This document shows, piece after piece, positions 1-7,266 of a DNA stretch of 64,000 nucleotides. Source of the stretch: an uncultured Gemmatimonadota bacterium (lineage in GTDB: Bacteria; Gemmatimonadota; Gemmatimonadetes; Gemmatimonadales; Gemmatimonadaceae); assembly GCA_903882745.1 (NCBI GenBank), contig CAIRYG010000003.1, positions 1 to 64,000 of the forward strand, read 5' to 3'. Each line of letters begins with the position of its first letter. Within the stretch, counting starts at the first letter, position 1. The notes beneath the pieces are model-generated. The model made no database searches, was not told the DNA's origin, and worked only from the letters and a program-made list of their open reading frames with translations. The position numbers were made by a program, and so were the translations under genes.

Positions 1-466
1 CCAGGTCGGACGCCCGCGTCAGGGCCTCCTTCCGCTCGTGATCCTGCGACGGCAGCTTGAGGAGACAGTCCTTCATCACGGTCCGGATGAACCAACCGAG
101 CAGCACGCGGCTCTCACCGGTCCCAAGCGCGCTGACCACGACCAACCGCGGCACCCGGTGGCGCTTCATCGCCGCAACCACGAGCGCGAGACCCGCCGAG
201 ACATAGGTCGGGTTCTCCTTGAACCCCGCGAGCGACGAGGGCGCTGCCGTGATGATCACGGCGTCGTGCCCCACCACCGCGGCATCCACGGCGGCGGCAT
301 CGTGAAAGCTCCCCGCTCGCTTCGTGAGCGACGCGTGCTCGACGGTGAGATTCTGGGGGCTGCGTGAGAACGCGGTGACCTGGTGGCCGCGCGCCAGGGC
401 GGCCGAGACTGTGAGGGCACCGGTGCCCTGGGAGGCACCAACCACGAGCAGGCGACGGGAGGGCAT
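1..466 (-). CDS. NAD(P)-binding epimerase/NmrA-like protein, 3' truncated by window edge
   Basis: The reading frame starts at the ATG at 466-464 and runs off the left edge, so only about the first 155 residues are seen. The N-terminus has a Rossmann start (LLVVGASQGTG, fitting GxxGxxG), then AVDAAVVGHDAVIITAAPSS and VVSALGTGES, the pattern of NmrA/SDR_a5-type NAD(P)H-binding proteins. It probably acts as a cytosolic NAD(P)-dependent reductase or redox sensor; the substrate is unknown. It is divergent from the Ada-like gene at 522. The C-terminus is not available, so catalytic residues cannot be checked. The family call is fairly safe; any specific activity would be a guess. Confidence 0.75.
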   Translation of the reverse strand, partial: MPSRRLLVVGASQGTGALTVSAALARGHQVTAFSRSPQNLTVEHASLTKRAGSFHDAAAVDAAVVGHDAVIITAAPSSLAGFKENPTYVSAGLALVVAAMKRHRVPRLVVVSALGTGESRVLLGWFIRTVMKDCLLKLPSQDHERKEALTRASDL

Positions 467-521
467 GTGTCGTTCAGGTGAGGCGTTAGACATCGACCGC
501 GCACCGTCTCATCTTTCGGCC

Positions 522-797
522 ATGACTGCAAAACACTACACACTGATCGGCCCAGACGGAACGGACGTGCTGAGTACGGTACCGGGAACGCTTGGCGGGA
601 ACCGGCGGCGGAAGATTTACGGACGTCTCGACTGCCGGAGCGCGATCGGCTCGCTCCCCACGGGATATGCGAAGCATCGGGTGTTCTTTGCCGACGAGGC
701 GACGGCCATCGCGGCCGGCTACCGACCGTGTGGCACGTGCATGCAGGCGGAGTATAACACTTGGGTGGAAGAAGCCATGCGCTCGGATCGACTGTAG
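522..797 (+). CDS. Ada metal-binding-domain-like small protein
   Basis: This 91-residue protein resembles the isolated N-terminal Zn domain of Ada: a basic GNRRRKIYG segment, LDCRS, then HRVFFADEATAIAAGYRPCGTC. In E. coli Ada, zinc is bound by Cys38, Cys42, Cys69 and Cys72, and Cys38 accepts methyl groups from phosphotriesters. Here C38, C70 and C73 match Cys42, 69 and 72, but the Cys38 position is Gly34. It may therefore bind metal or DNA but is unlikely to repair methylphosphotriesters in the Ada way. I chose the ATG at 522 because upstream residues in the same frame look non-coding and antisense to the neighbouring gene. It is convergent with the photolyase gene, giving a small DNA-repair-flavoured neighbourhood. 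Confidence 0.75.
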   Translation: MTAKHYTLIGPDGTDVLSTVPGTLGGNRRRKIYGRLDCRSAIGSLPTGYAKHRVFFADEATAIAAGYRPCGTCMQAEYNTWVEEAMRSDRL

Positions 798-805
798 CGA
801 CGCGG

Positions 806-2314
806 TCAGCCCTGCGTCGTTCTGTCGCGAAACGCCTCGGCGAGCTCACGATACCCGGCTCGTTTTTCAGCCGGCATTTTGGCGACCAAGTTTCCGGCCA
901 TTCCCATGCGCGGAATCTTACGGAAGAACTCTTGATGCCGATCCACAAAGTTCCAGTACAGCGCGTCCCAGGTATCGCACCACTCCCCGCGTGGAAAGTC
1001 GCTCATCTTGAGAATGTAGTTCGAGCCGCAGATATACGGTTTCGTGGCGACGATGCCGCCGTCACTGAACTGCCCCATACCGTAGACATTGGGTCCCATG
1101 ACCCACTCAGACGAGTCGACGTTCATCTCCATGAACCATCGGTGCACCTCGCGCGGATCGACGTCGCACAAGAGCATCACATTACTGAGGACCATGAGTC
1201 GCTCGATGTGATGGTTGTAGCCGCGCCGCAGCGCCTTGCGAATCGCGGCATCTACGGGCAACAGTCCCGTGGTGCCGTCATACCAACATGGCTTGAGCGT
1301 TCGGGAATGGCCAAAGAAGTTCGACGACGCTTGCTCCTCGCCGTACACCACGTCGATCCCTTTGACAAACTCGCGCCACCCAATCACTTGCCGCAGAAAC
1401 CCTTCCAGCGAGGCAATCGGCGTATTGCGTTCGCGTGCGACTTGAAGTGCGCGCGTCACGACGGTGGCGGGCGGAAGAATCCCCAGGTTCATCATCGGTG
1501 AGAGCACGGAGTGATTGAGCACATCTTCAATCGGGCTTTCTCCGGCGCGAAGCGCGTCCTCGTACGGCCCAAAATCTTCGAGTCGTTCCACAAGAAACTG
1601 ATCGAGCCACTGGTGCGCTTCTGTGACCTCAGTGGGCAACCAAAACTGGGAGGCCTTTCCAGGGTGATCGGCGTAGTCCCGCTCAACCATCCGGATCACT
1701 TCTGCAACCGTTTCAGAGGCGTTCAGCATCGGAATCAACGGCGCTTCATAACCGCGAGGCAGCTTCTTCCGATTCTCGGCGTCATAGCTCCATTGCCCTC
1801 CCGTGGGCTCCCCGCTCTCATCGACCAAGACGTGCAGGCGCTTTCGCTGCCACTCGTAGAACGTCTTCATGAACGGACGACGGCCGCCAAATGCTGCGGG
1901 AAAGTTCTCGGTCGGTGTGAGGAAGAGGTGAGAAGGTGCAGGAACAACCTGCACCCCTGCCCGCTGACCCCACTCCGCAAAGGCCGACGCGAACGCCCGA
2001 TCGGCCAACTCGGCGACGCGGATTTCGCGAACGCCGAGTTCGCGCAGCGTTTCTTCGAGTAGTTCGAAATAGGAGCGAGGTGTTGTCCCCAACTCCAGCG
2101 TTTGGCTTTCGAGGCGCACGTAATGCACCCGAAAACCCTTGGCCTCCAGCGCCTGGGCGAAACGCCGCATAGACGCGAAGATCAACACTAACTTTTGCTG
2201 ATGGTACCGATAGCGCGCACACATCGCTCGGCACTCGATCAGCAGAAACTCGTCGTTCGTGGACGCGAGCGACCACTCGGGAAACAACTGATCGCCGAGT
2301 ACGAGGTTCAGCAT
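806..2314 (-). CDS. Cryptochrome/photolyase-family protein (PhrB/CryB-like)
   Basis: The 502-residue protein matches the prokaryotic deoxyribodipyrimidine photolyase-related family, whose studied members (Agrobacterium PhrB) are (6-4) photolyases with FAD, a lumazine antenna and a [4Fe-4S] cluster. The N-terminus (LVLGDQLFPEWS) is the antenna-binding Rossmann start. The FAD domain has VIGWREFVKGI, GYNHHIERLMVLSN (paired H368/H369, as at the PhrB active site) and WVMGPNVYGMGQFSDGG. The family's CxxC before the last helix is absent: the segment reads KMSDFPRGEWCDTWDALYW. The first cluster Cys aligns with Pro353. The cluster is therefore probably missing. The SDR gene ends 80 bp upstream and may be co-transcribed. 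Confidence 0.88.
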   Translation of the reverse strand: MLNLVLGDQLFPEWSLASTNDEFLLIECRAMCARYRYHQQKLVLIFASMRRFAQALEAKGFRVHYVRLESQTLELGTTPRSYFELLEETLRELGVREIRVAELADRAFASAFAEWGQRAGVQVVPAPSHLFLTPTENFPAAFGGRRPFMKTFYEWQRKRLHVLVDESGEPTGGQWSYDAENRKKLPRGYEAPLIPMLNASETVAEVIRMVERDYADHPGKASQFWLPTEVTEAHQWLDQFLVERLEDFGPYEDALRAGESPIEDVLNHSVLSPMMNLGILPPATVVTRALQVARERNTPIASLEGFLRQVIGWREFVKGIDVVYGEEQASSNFFGHSRTLKPCWYDGTTGLLPVDAAIRKALRRGYNHHIERLMVLSNVMLLCDVDPREVHRWFMEMNVDSSEWVMGPNVYGMGQFSDGGIVATKPYICGSNYILKMSDFPRGEWCDTWDALYWNFVDRHQEFFRKIPRMGMAGNLVAKMPAEKRAGYRELAEAFRDRTTQG

Positions 2315-2394
2315 CGCATAGCTCCCGACACGAACGGGCCACTACCTGTGTGTGGAATCAACGCCCCATCTCCGGCGGAAGGGATCGTGAACCG

Positions 2395-3069
2395 CTACTG
2401 CGCGAAGGCGTCCGCGGGTAAATCCTTTTCCCCGTTCGCAATGGCCAACACGATTCGCTGCACCACAACACTCGGCTCCAGGCCGCGCGGCATTTTGGGG
2501 GCAACGCCACACAGCGCTCGTCCCACAAGGCCCGTTTCCGTGTGTGGCGCACGAATATCGAGCACCGAAATCTTTCGTGCGCGGAGCTCGCGTGCACCGA
2601 TTACCATGGCGCTGTGCGCCGCAGCCTTTGATGCACAGTAGGCACTCATGCCCATCATCGTCACATCAGCAGCGATGCCGGTGAGGGAGGCAATCACGCC
2701 CCCTTCTTTCGTGACTCCGGCCCCGAGCGCGACGACGTTTATTGTTCCGATCGCGTTCGTGTGAAACAGTTCGGCGACGACGTCTGCAGGAACGTCCGCG
2801 GCTGACCCAAATGCGACCCGGCCAGCGGCGTTGATAATCCCATCAAATGAGCCGCCAAGCTCGTTGAGGGCGCGAGCCAGTGAGTCTCGCGAGCGAATGT
2901 CGCCCGTCGCGTGCACGAGGTGTGCGAGATCGCTTGGAATGTTCGACGGCGTGCGCACAATGAGCACTACGTCTGCGCCATTCGCCGTGAGCTGTCGAGC
3001 GGTCTCGGCGCCTAAGACTCCTGCACCCCCAATGACAAGAAATCTTTTCCCTGCGAAAAACGTGTGCAT
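2395..3069 (-). CDS. SDR-family NAD(P)-dependent oxidoreductase
   Basis: This is a 224-residue classical-type short-chain dehydrogenase. It has the N-terminal cofactor loop (FLVIGGAGVLGAETA, a GGxGVLG variant of TGxxxGxG), an acidic switch region (HATGDIRSRDS), INAAG for NNAG, and the active site SAYCASKAA (YxxxK) preceded by a Ser-poor ASLTGIAAD strand. At 224 residues it is somewhat short. It lies directly upstream of, and on the same strand as, the photolyase homologue with 80 bp between, so the two may form an operon; a functional link is not evident. The substrate is unknown. Confidence 0.82.
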   Translation of the reverse strand: MHTFFAGKRFLVIGGAGVLGAETARQLTANGADVVLIVRTPSNIPSDLAHLVHATGDIRSRDSLARALNELGGSFDGIINAAGRVAFGSAADVPADVVAELFHTNAIGTINVVALGAGVTKEGGVIASLTGIAADVTMMGMSAYCASKAAAHSAMVIGARELRARKISVLDIRAPHTETGLVGRALCGVAPKMPRGLEPSVVVQRIVLAIANGEKDLPADAFAQ

Positions 3070-3107
3070 TGATCAATAGCTCGGTGGAAATGAAAGTCGG
3101 CAGGTAC

Positions 3108-3485
3108 TCAGGCCTGATGCAGCATCACGATCGCAATGCACATCGCCAGCATCAGCGCGGCCGGTAGGGACTTCACGGGCTGATCGCCGGCTTTGAGGTG
3201 CATGGCAAGGGCCCCGACCATCAGGACCGCCACGACGCCGGCCGCGATGGTCACAGGCAGCGGCATCCACAGGCCCGCGATCAGGATGACTCCCGCCGCG
3301 ATCTTCAACGCCCCCACCACGTACATGGCCGCTTCGGGAAGCCCATAGGCGGCGAACTCCTCCTTGAGGGTCTTCGCGGCACCGCCGCGGTATGCCGTCG
3401 GCGATGCGGCGCGGAGGAGCCATACGTTGAGCAGCCCCAGGCCAACGATTGCTTGCAGGACGGACGGAATCGAAATCAGTGGCAT
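3108..3485 (-). CDS. DoxX-family membrane protein
   Basis: The protein is small, with four predicted hydrophobic segments (about residues 5-25, 45-65, 70-90 and 100-120) and the DoxX-like pattern of a Gly-rich first helix and a VVGALKIAAGVILIAGLWMPLPV central helix. I prefer the Met at 3485 over the one at 3500 because AGGATA lies 8 nt upstream of it. DoxX-like proteins are associated with redox or quinone-linked membrane functions, but the activity of this one is unknown. It is transcribed divergently from a second DoxX-like gene, with a short intergenic region that must hold both promoters. Confidence 0.75.
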   Translation of the reverse strand: MPLISIPSVLQAIVGLGLLNVWLLRAASPTAYRGGAAKTLKEEFAAYGLPEAAMYVVGALKIAAGVILIAGLWMPLPVTIAAGVVAVLMVGALAMHLKAGDQPVKSLPAALMLAMCIAIVMLHQA

Positions 3486-3554
3486 ATGCGTTATCCTCAT
3501 CAGTATGAAACGTCATGCCGCATCCGCCGAGTTACGGACAAGGGACACCGTTCT

Positions 3555-3911
3555 GTGAACATAGCATATCGAGCATCGCTGGTGGTATCGACCGTGATCT
3601 TTCTCGGTTACGGTATCCACACGCTGTTTCTCGGCGGTATGGTCGCCGACTTCGAGCGGTTCGGACTGCGCCGTATCCGCCGGCTCACCGGCGCGCTGGA
3701 ACTGCTTGGGGCGTTCGGACTGATTGCGGGGATGTTCGTGCCCGTACTCGTCGTACCCAGTGCGGCTGCCCTGGCCATGCTCATGCTTTCCGGACTCGCC
3801 GCTCGGATTCGCGCCCGCGACGCGTTCGTCGAGTCACTCCCGGCGCTGGCGCTCGTGGTTTTGAATTTGTTTGTTGTGACCTGCGCCTTGGGCGTTCTTG
3901 GCGCGGTGTGA
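3555..3911 (+). CDS. DoxX-like membrane protein
   Basis: The 118-residue protein has four hydrophobic helices. It starts VNIAYRASLVVSTVIFLGYGIHTLF from a GTG at 3555, with AAGGGA about 10 nt upstream. The middle contains FGLRRIRRLTGALELLGAFGL, close to the 'ExLGxxGL' signature helix of DoxX-like proteins. The frame is open further upstream, but that part overlaps the divergent DoxX gene and reads as antisense sequence. It is a membrane protein of unknown reaction. Its partner at 3108-3485 has the same topology, which suggests an old duplication or a functional pair. Confidence 0.72.
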   Translation: MNIAYRASLVVSTVIFLGYGIHTLFLGGMVADFERFGLRRIRRLTGALELLGAFGLIAGMFVPVLVVPSAAALAMLMLSGLAARIRARDAFVESLPALALVVLNLFVVTCALGVLGAV

Positions 3912-4014
3912 GAGCGGCTCCTCGAGGAGTTTCCGGAGGGGGTGGATCACTGCGGAGCTGGATATTCGGCGGACGCCCGCTCATCTCTCGTTGCTGCTCA
4001 AGGGGCCGTGACAC

Positions 4015-4764
4015 ATGACGATTCACATCATCGGCGTTGACTGTGCCACCGAGAACTCCAAGGTCGGCGTGGCGCGGGGGTCACTCGATCGAGGAGTCGC
4101 GCGCATCGACGAGGTCGTCGTGTGCGGCAAGGAGCGTTCGGCTGCGGACTACATTGCGTCGTGGATCAGCTCCACAGATCCCGTGCTCTTAGCCCTCGAT
4201 GCCCCACTCGGGTGGCCACAACCCCTCGGCGTGTCGCTCGCGAGCCATCGCGCTGGCGATGAACTCATGGTCGCGCCGAACGACATCTTTCGCCGCGCGA
4301 CCGACCGGTTCACACAGCGTACGCTCGGCAAGACACCACTCGACGTTGGCGCTGATCGGATTGCGCGCACAGCACATGCCGCGCTGCGCGTGTTGGGCGA
4401 ACTCCGCCGACGTCTCGGGCAACCCGTTCCGCTCGCCTGGTCGCCCGAGCTCACGGCTGGGATTTCCGCGATCGAGGTATATCCTGCAGCGACCCTCGGC
4501 GTGTGGGGTGTTCGTTCCTCGCGGTACAAGAACCCGGATCAGGTTGAGGAACGACGAGAGATTATTGCGGCGCTACGACCCCATTTCGTGCTCCCCGCGG
4601 ATGTGACAGTCCTTGAACACAACGCTGACGCGCTGGATGCGGCGGTCTGCCTGCTCTGCGCCAAGGACTTTCTTCTCGGGCACGCGTCGCCGCCAGACGA
4701 TCTGTCTGTGGCCGCCGTCGAAGGCTGGATCTGGACGCGCGCGCCGGATGTTCCGCAGCCGTAG
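4015..4764 (+). CDS. DUF429-family protein (RNase H-like fold)
   Basis: The 249-residue protein has features of DUF429: an N-terminal IIGVDCATENSKVGVA strand-loop with a conserved Asp, LLALDAPLGWP (second acidic strand), and the C-terminal EHNADALDAAVCLLCA helix containing DAxxxA. These acidic positions fit an RNase H-like nuclease or ATPase-like fold, as known for the family, but no biochemical role is established. The ATG at 4015 has AAGGGG about 9 nt upstream. It stands alone between the DoxX gene and the M10 protease on the same strand. The role is probably cytosolic; the substrate is unknown. Confidence 0.8.
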   Translation: MTIHIIGVDCATENSKVGVARGSLDRGVARIDEVVVCGKERSAADYIASWISSTDPVLLALDAPLGWPQPLGVSLASHRAGDELMVAPNDIFRRATDRFTQRTLGKTPLDVGADRIARTAHAALRVLGELRRRLGQPVPLAWSPELTAGISAIEVYPAATLGVWGVRSSRYKNPDQVEERREIIAALRPHFVLPADVTVLEHNADALDAAVCLLCAKDFLLGHASPPDDLSVAAVEGWIWTRAPDVPQP

Positions 4765-4874
4765 CAACCGTCTGTAGCAACCAGCTCGTTCGACTTCAGC
4801 CGGCGGGGACTCTCACCCCTCAAGTTTCGAGCACCAGCGGTCGATACCGAACATGATACCGCCACGCATCCGCA

Positions 4875-6584
4875 GTGGCGGCCACTCGGTATTGGGACCC
4901 CATGAGCGCGATAAGTTCGGCGATTCCAACGCGGCTGCCTCCTCTTCGTCCTGTCGCCACGCCAAGCGTCGGCACACGCACGGCAGGAGCGGCAGTGCCA
5001 CCGCGTTCGGCAAGCATCAGCTTCGATCAATCGCCGCTCGTTGGGGTGGATTCGACCGCGAGCGTGAGCGCGGCGAATCTGGATTCGGCGACCACATCGC
5101 TGTCGCTTAATCTGTCGCTGAGAGCTGGGCAGCAATATTCCTTCTCGTTCTACTTCGCGTCGGGCGGTCCAAAGGTGACGCTGGTCGATCCGGCCGGTAA
5201 ATCGACCGCCGTGACCATGTCGAAGGGGTTCTCCGTCGCGAGCAGCGGGAACTATCAACTGCGCTTCGACGCCAGCTATTCGCTGAAGGACACCGCGAAT
5301 CTGAGCAATCTCCAGATCAACGCCAAATCCCTGTTGCCCACCACAAGCGGCGACACGCGCATCGACGCGCTGCTCACAGGCGGCACGAGCCAGTGGTGGC
5401 ATTCGTACGATGCCGTCGCGGTGAAGAGTGCGGTGAAGGTTGGCTCGGCGAATGCGTTGACCGCCGGCAGCTCCGTCACATCGCTCACATACAGCTTTTT
5501 GTCGTCGCAGCCGAAAGGGCAGACCATGGACGGATTCACACCCATGAGCGATGCGCAAAAAGGCGCGGTGCGCAAAGCGTTCGACTATTACAGCAAGCTG
5601 ATCAACGTCACCTTTAAGGAAGTTGCGGGCGAGGGCAACATTAACTTCGGTACCAATAAACAGGCCAGCAGCGCGGGATACGCCAACCTCCCCAACGCGA
5701 GTGGCACGAAGGACAAGGACTATTTGTATCTCGCGAACAATGCGGCGACGAACGGCGATCAAGGCGTCCAGGAAGGCGGCTATGGCTATATGACCATTCT
5801 CCACGAGATCGGCCATACGCTCGGGCTCAAGCATCCGGGCAACTACAATGCCGGTGGCGGCGGTGCGCCCGCGCCGTACCTCACGACAGCCGACGATAAC
5901 CGCCAGCATTCCATTATGTCGTACAACGACAACAATGCCTCGCGCGGCGTCACGCCATCGTCGGCTATGCTCTACGACATCGCGGCACTCCAGTACCTGT
6001 ACGGCGCCAATACGAAGGCATCGACAGCCAACAACGGCGCCTTCGCAATGAGCGACACGAATACGCTCCAGACGCTCTGGTCGACGAACGGCACTGATGT
6101 GATTGACCTCACCGCGCTCACCAGCGCGAGCCACGTTGACCTCAACGGCGGTAGCTACTCGGATATCAATATCAAAGCGCCAGCTACGAAAGCGAGCTAT
6201 TCCGGCAACCAGAATGTGGCGATCGCATACGGTGCGCGCATCAATACTGTAAAACTGTCCTCGCAGAAGGGCCTCGCGGACACTGTTACACTGAATGACG
6301 CGTTCAGCACCGGCAGCTTTGACACCATTGGCTCGTTCGATGCGACGGACGACAAGATTTCTCTCAAGAAATCACTGTTTGGCGCCATCACGGCGGCGAA
6401 CATTGAGTTCGGCACTGAGGCGACGAAAGCGACGTCAAAAATTGTCGTGAATCGTGGCACTGGTGAGATTTTCTACGACGCCGATGGGTCCGGCAAGAAA
6501 TTCGCCGCCAAGAAGGTGGCGCAGTATCTCGCGCTGCAGGGCCGCGGGGATATTTCGACCTCCAACTTCGTAGCAGTCGCGTAG
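4875..6584 (+). CDS. Serralysin-like M10 metalloprotease, type I secretion substrate
   Basis: This 569-residue protein has no N-terminal signal peptide. Residues about 45-150 form a beta-rich prepeptidase-like domain. Residues about 170-370 are the metzincin catalytic domain with HEIGHTLGLKHPG (H310, H314, H320 as zinc ligands, E311 as base) and the Met-turn SIMSYN at 346-351. The C-terminus resembles the serralysin C-terminal domain (VIDLTAL, NVAIAYGARINTV, then a terminal EIFYDADGSGKK block), which carries the type I secretion signal. The calcium-binding GGxGxDxL repeats expected after 'IAYGA' are replaced by ordinary sequence. No ABC/HlyD/TolC exporter genes are nearby. The start may instead be the ATG at 4902. 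A strong terminator follows. Confidence 0.87.
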   Translation: MAATRYWDPMSAISSAIPTRLPPLRPVATPSVGTRTAGAAVPPRSASISFDQSPLVGVDSTASVSAANLDSATTSLSLNLSLRAGQQYSFSFYFASGGPKVTLVDPAGKSTAVTMSKGFSVASSGNYQLRFDASYSLKDTANLSNLQINAKSLLPTTSGDTRIDALLTGGTSQWWHSYDAVAVKSAVKVGSANALTAGSSVTSLTYSFLSSQPKGQTMDGFTPMSDAQKGAVRKAFDYYSKLINVTFKEVAGEGNINFGTNKQASSAGYANLPNASGTKDKDYLYLANNAATNGDQGVQEGGYGYMTILHEIGHTLGLKHPGNYNAGGGGAPAPYLTTADDNRQHSIMSYNDNNASRGVTPSSAMLYDIAALQYLYGANTKASTANNGAFAMSDTNTLQTLWSTNGTDVIDLTALTSASHVDLNGGSYSDINIKAPATKASYSGNQNVAIAYGARINTVKLSSQKGLADTVTLNDAFSTGSFDTIGSFDATDDKISLKKSLFGAITAANIEFGTEATKATSKIVVNRGTGEIFYDADGSGKKFAAKKVAQYLALQGRGDISTSNFVAVA

Positions 6585-6631
6585 CATCGCCTGGTAGAGC
6601 TTGCGAGGCCCCAGTGACCCGCTCACCTTCA

Positions 6632-6676
6632 ACGGGTGTGCCGACGCCATACCGTCGACACACCCGTCTCTTTTAT
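6632..6676 (+). terminator. Rho-independent terminator after the M10 protease gene
   Basis: A 13-bp stem (6632-6644 pairing with 6655-6667, one C-A mismatch) encloses a 10-nt loop and is followed by CTCTTTTAT. It sits 48 bp after the protease stop codon and ends before the VOC gene start at 6693, so it should insulate the protease transcript from the VOC gene. Confidence 0.8.
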
Positions 6677-6692
6677 CAGGCGCGAGGACTCC

Positions 6693-7091
6693 ATGCCCCG
6701 GACAATCTTTATTACCCTGCCGGTTACCGAGATGCCCCGCGCTCGGGCGTTCTACGCGGCGCTCGGCTTCTCACCCAACGAGGCGTTCTCCAGCCCGAAC
6801 TCGGCGTGCTTCATTGTTTCGGACGCGATTTCCCTGATGCTCGCGACGCATGAGCAGTTCCGCCAGATTTCGCCGAAACCCCTGATCCTGCCGACCGAAG
6901 GCGCGACCTGCCTCTTCGCCCTCTCCTGCGACAGCCGTGGGGAGGTCGATGCCATGACCACTGCTGCCATCGCCGCGGGTGGCAAATCGTTGCATGACCC
7001 CGAAGATCACGGCTTTATGTATTCGCGTGCCTTCGAGGATCCGGACGGTAATGGATTTGGCCCGATGTGGATGGACCCCACCGCTGTGTGA
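6693..7091 (+). CDS. VOC-family (glyoxalase/extradiol-like) protein
   Basis: The 132-residue single-domain VOC protein starts MPRTIFITLPVTEMPRARAFYAALGF, the usual first beta-alpha unit of the fold. The second half has AIAAGGKSLHDPEDHGFMYSRAFEDPDGNGFGPMWMDP, where the DPDGNGF turn and adjacent acidic residues are typical. It resembles the lactoylglutathione-lyase-relative group often annotated as 'extradiol dioxygenase-like', but only some metal-binding positions are evident. The ATG at 6693 is chosen because GAGGA lies just upstream; residues further upstream fall in the terminator hairpin. The substrate is unknown. Confidence 0.82.
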   Translation: MPRTIFITLPVTEMPRARAFYAALGFSPNEAFSSPNSACFIVSDAISLMLATHEQFRQISPKPLILPTEGATCLFALSCDSRGEVDAMTTAAIAAGGKSLHDPEDHGFMYSRAFEDPDGNGFGPMWMDPTAV

Positions 7092-7266
7092 GACCTGCAT
7101 GACCCGCCACCGTCGAGGCAGTGATCGCCTGGCAACTCCGCGGGGGCGACAGGGGCGATAACCGCCACACTACTTGCCCCCCGCCGAGTGCGACGCGCAA
7201 TTTTCAACAGCCGATACTGCCCACAATACGGCGGGGGCGATTCACCTCACGTTTGCCGGAATCTCT

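Noticed and set aside
4539-6134. Minus-strand open frame of about 530 codons opposite DUF429 and the M10 gene
   Set aside because: Spans two unrelated real genes and has shadow composition.
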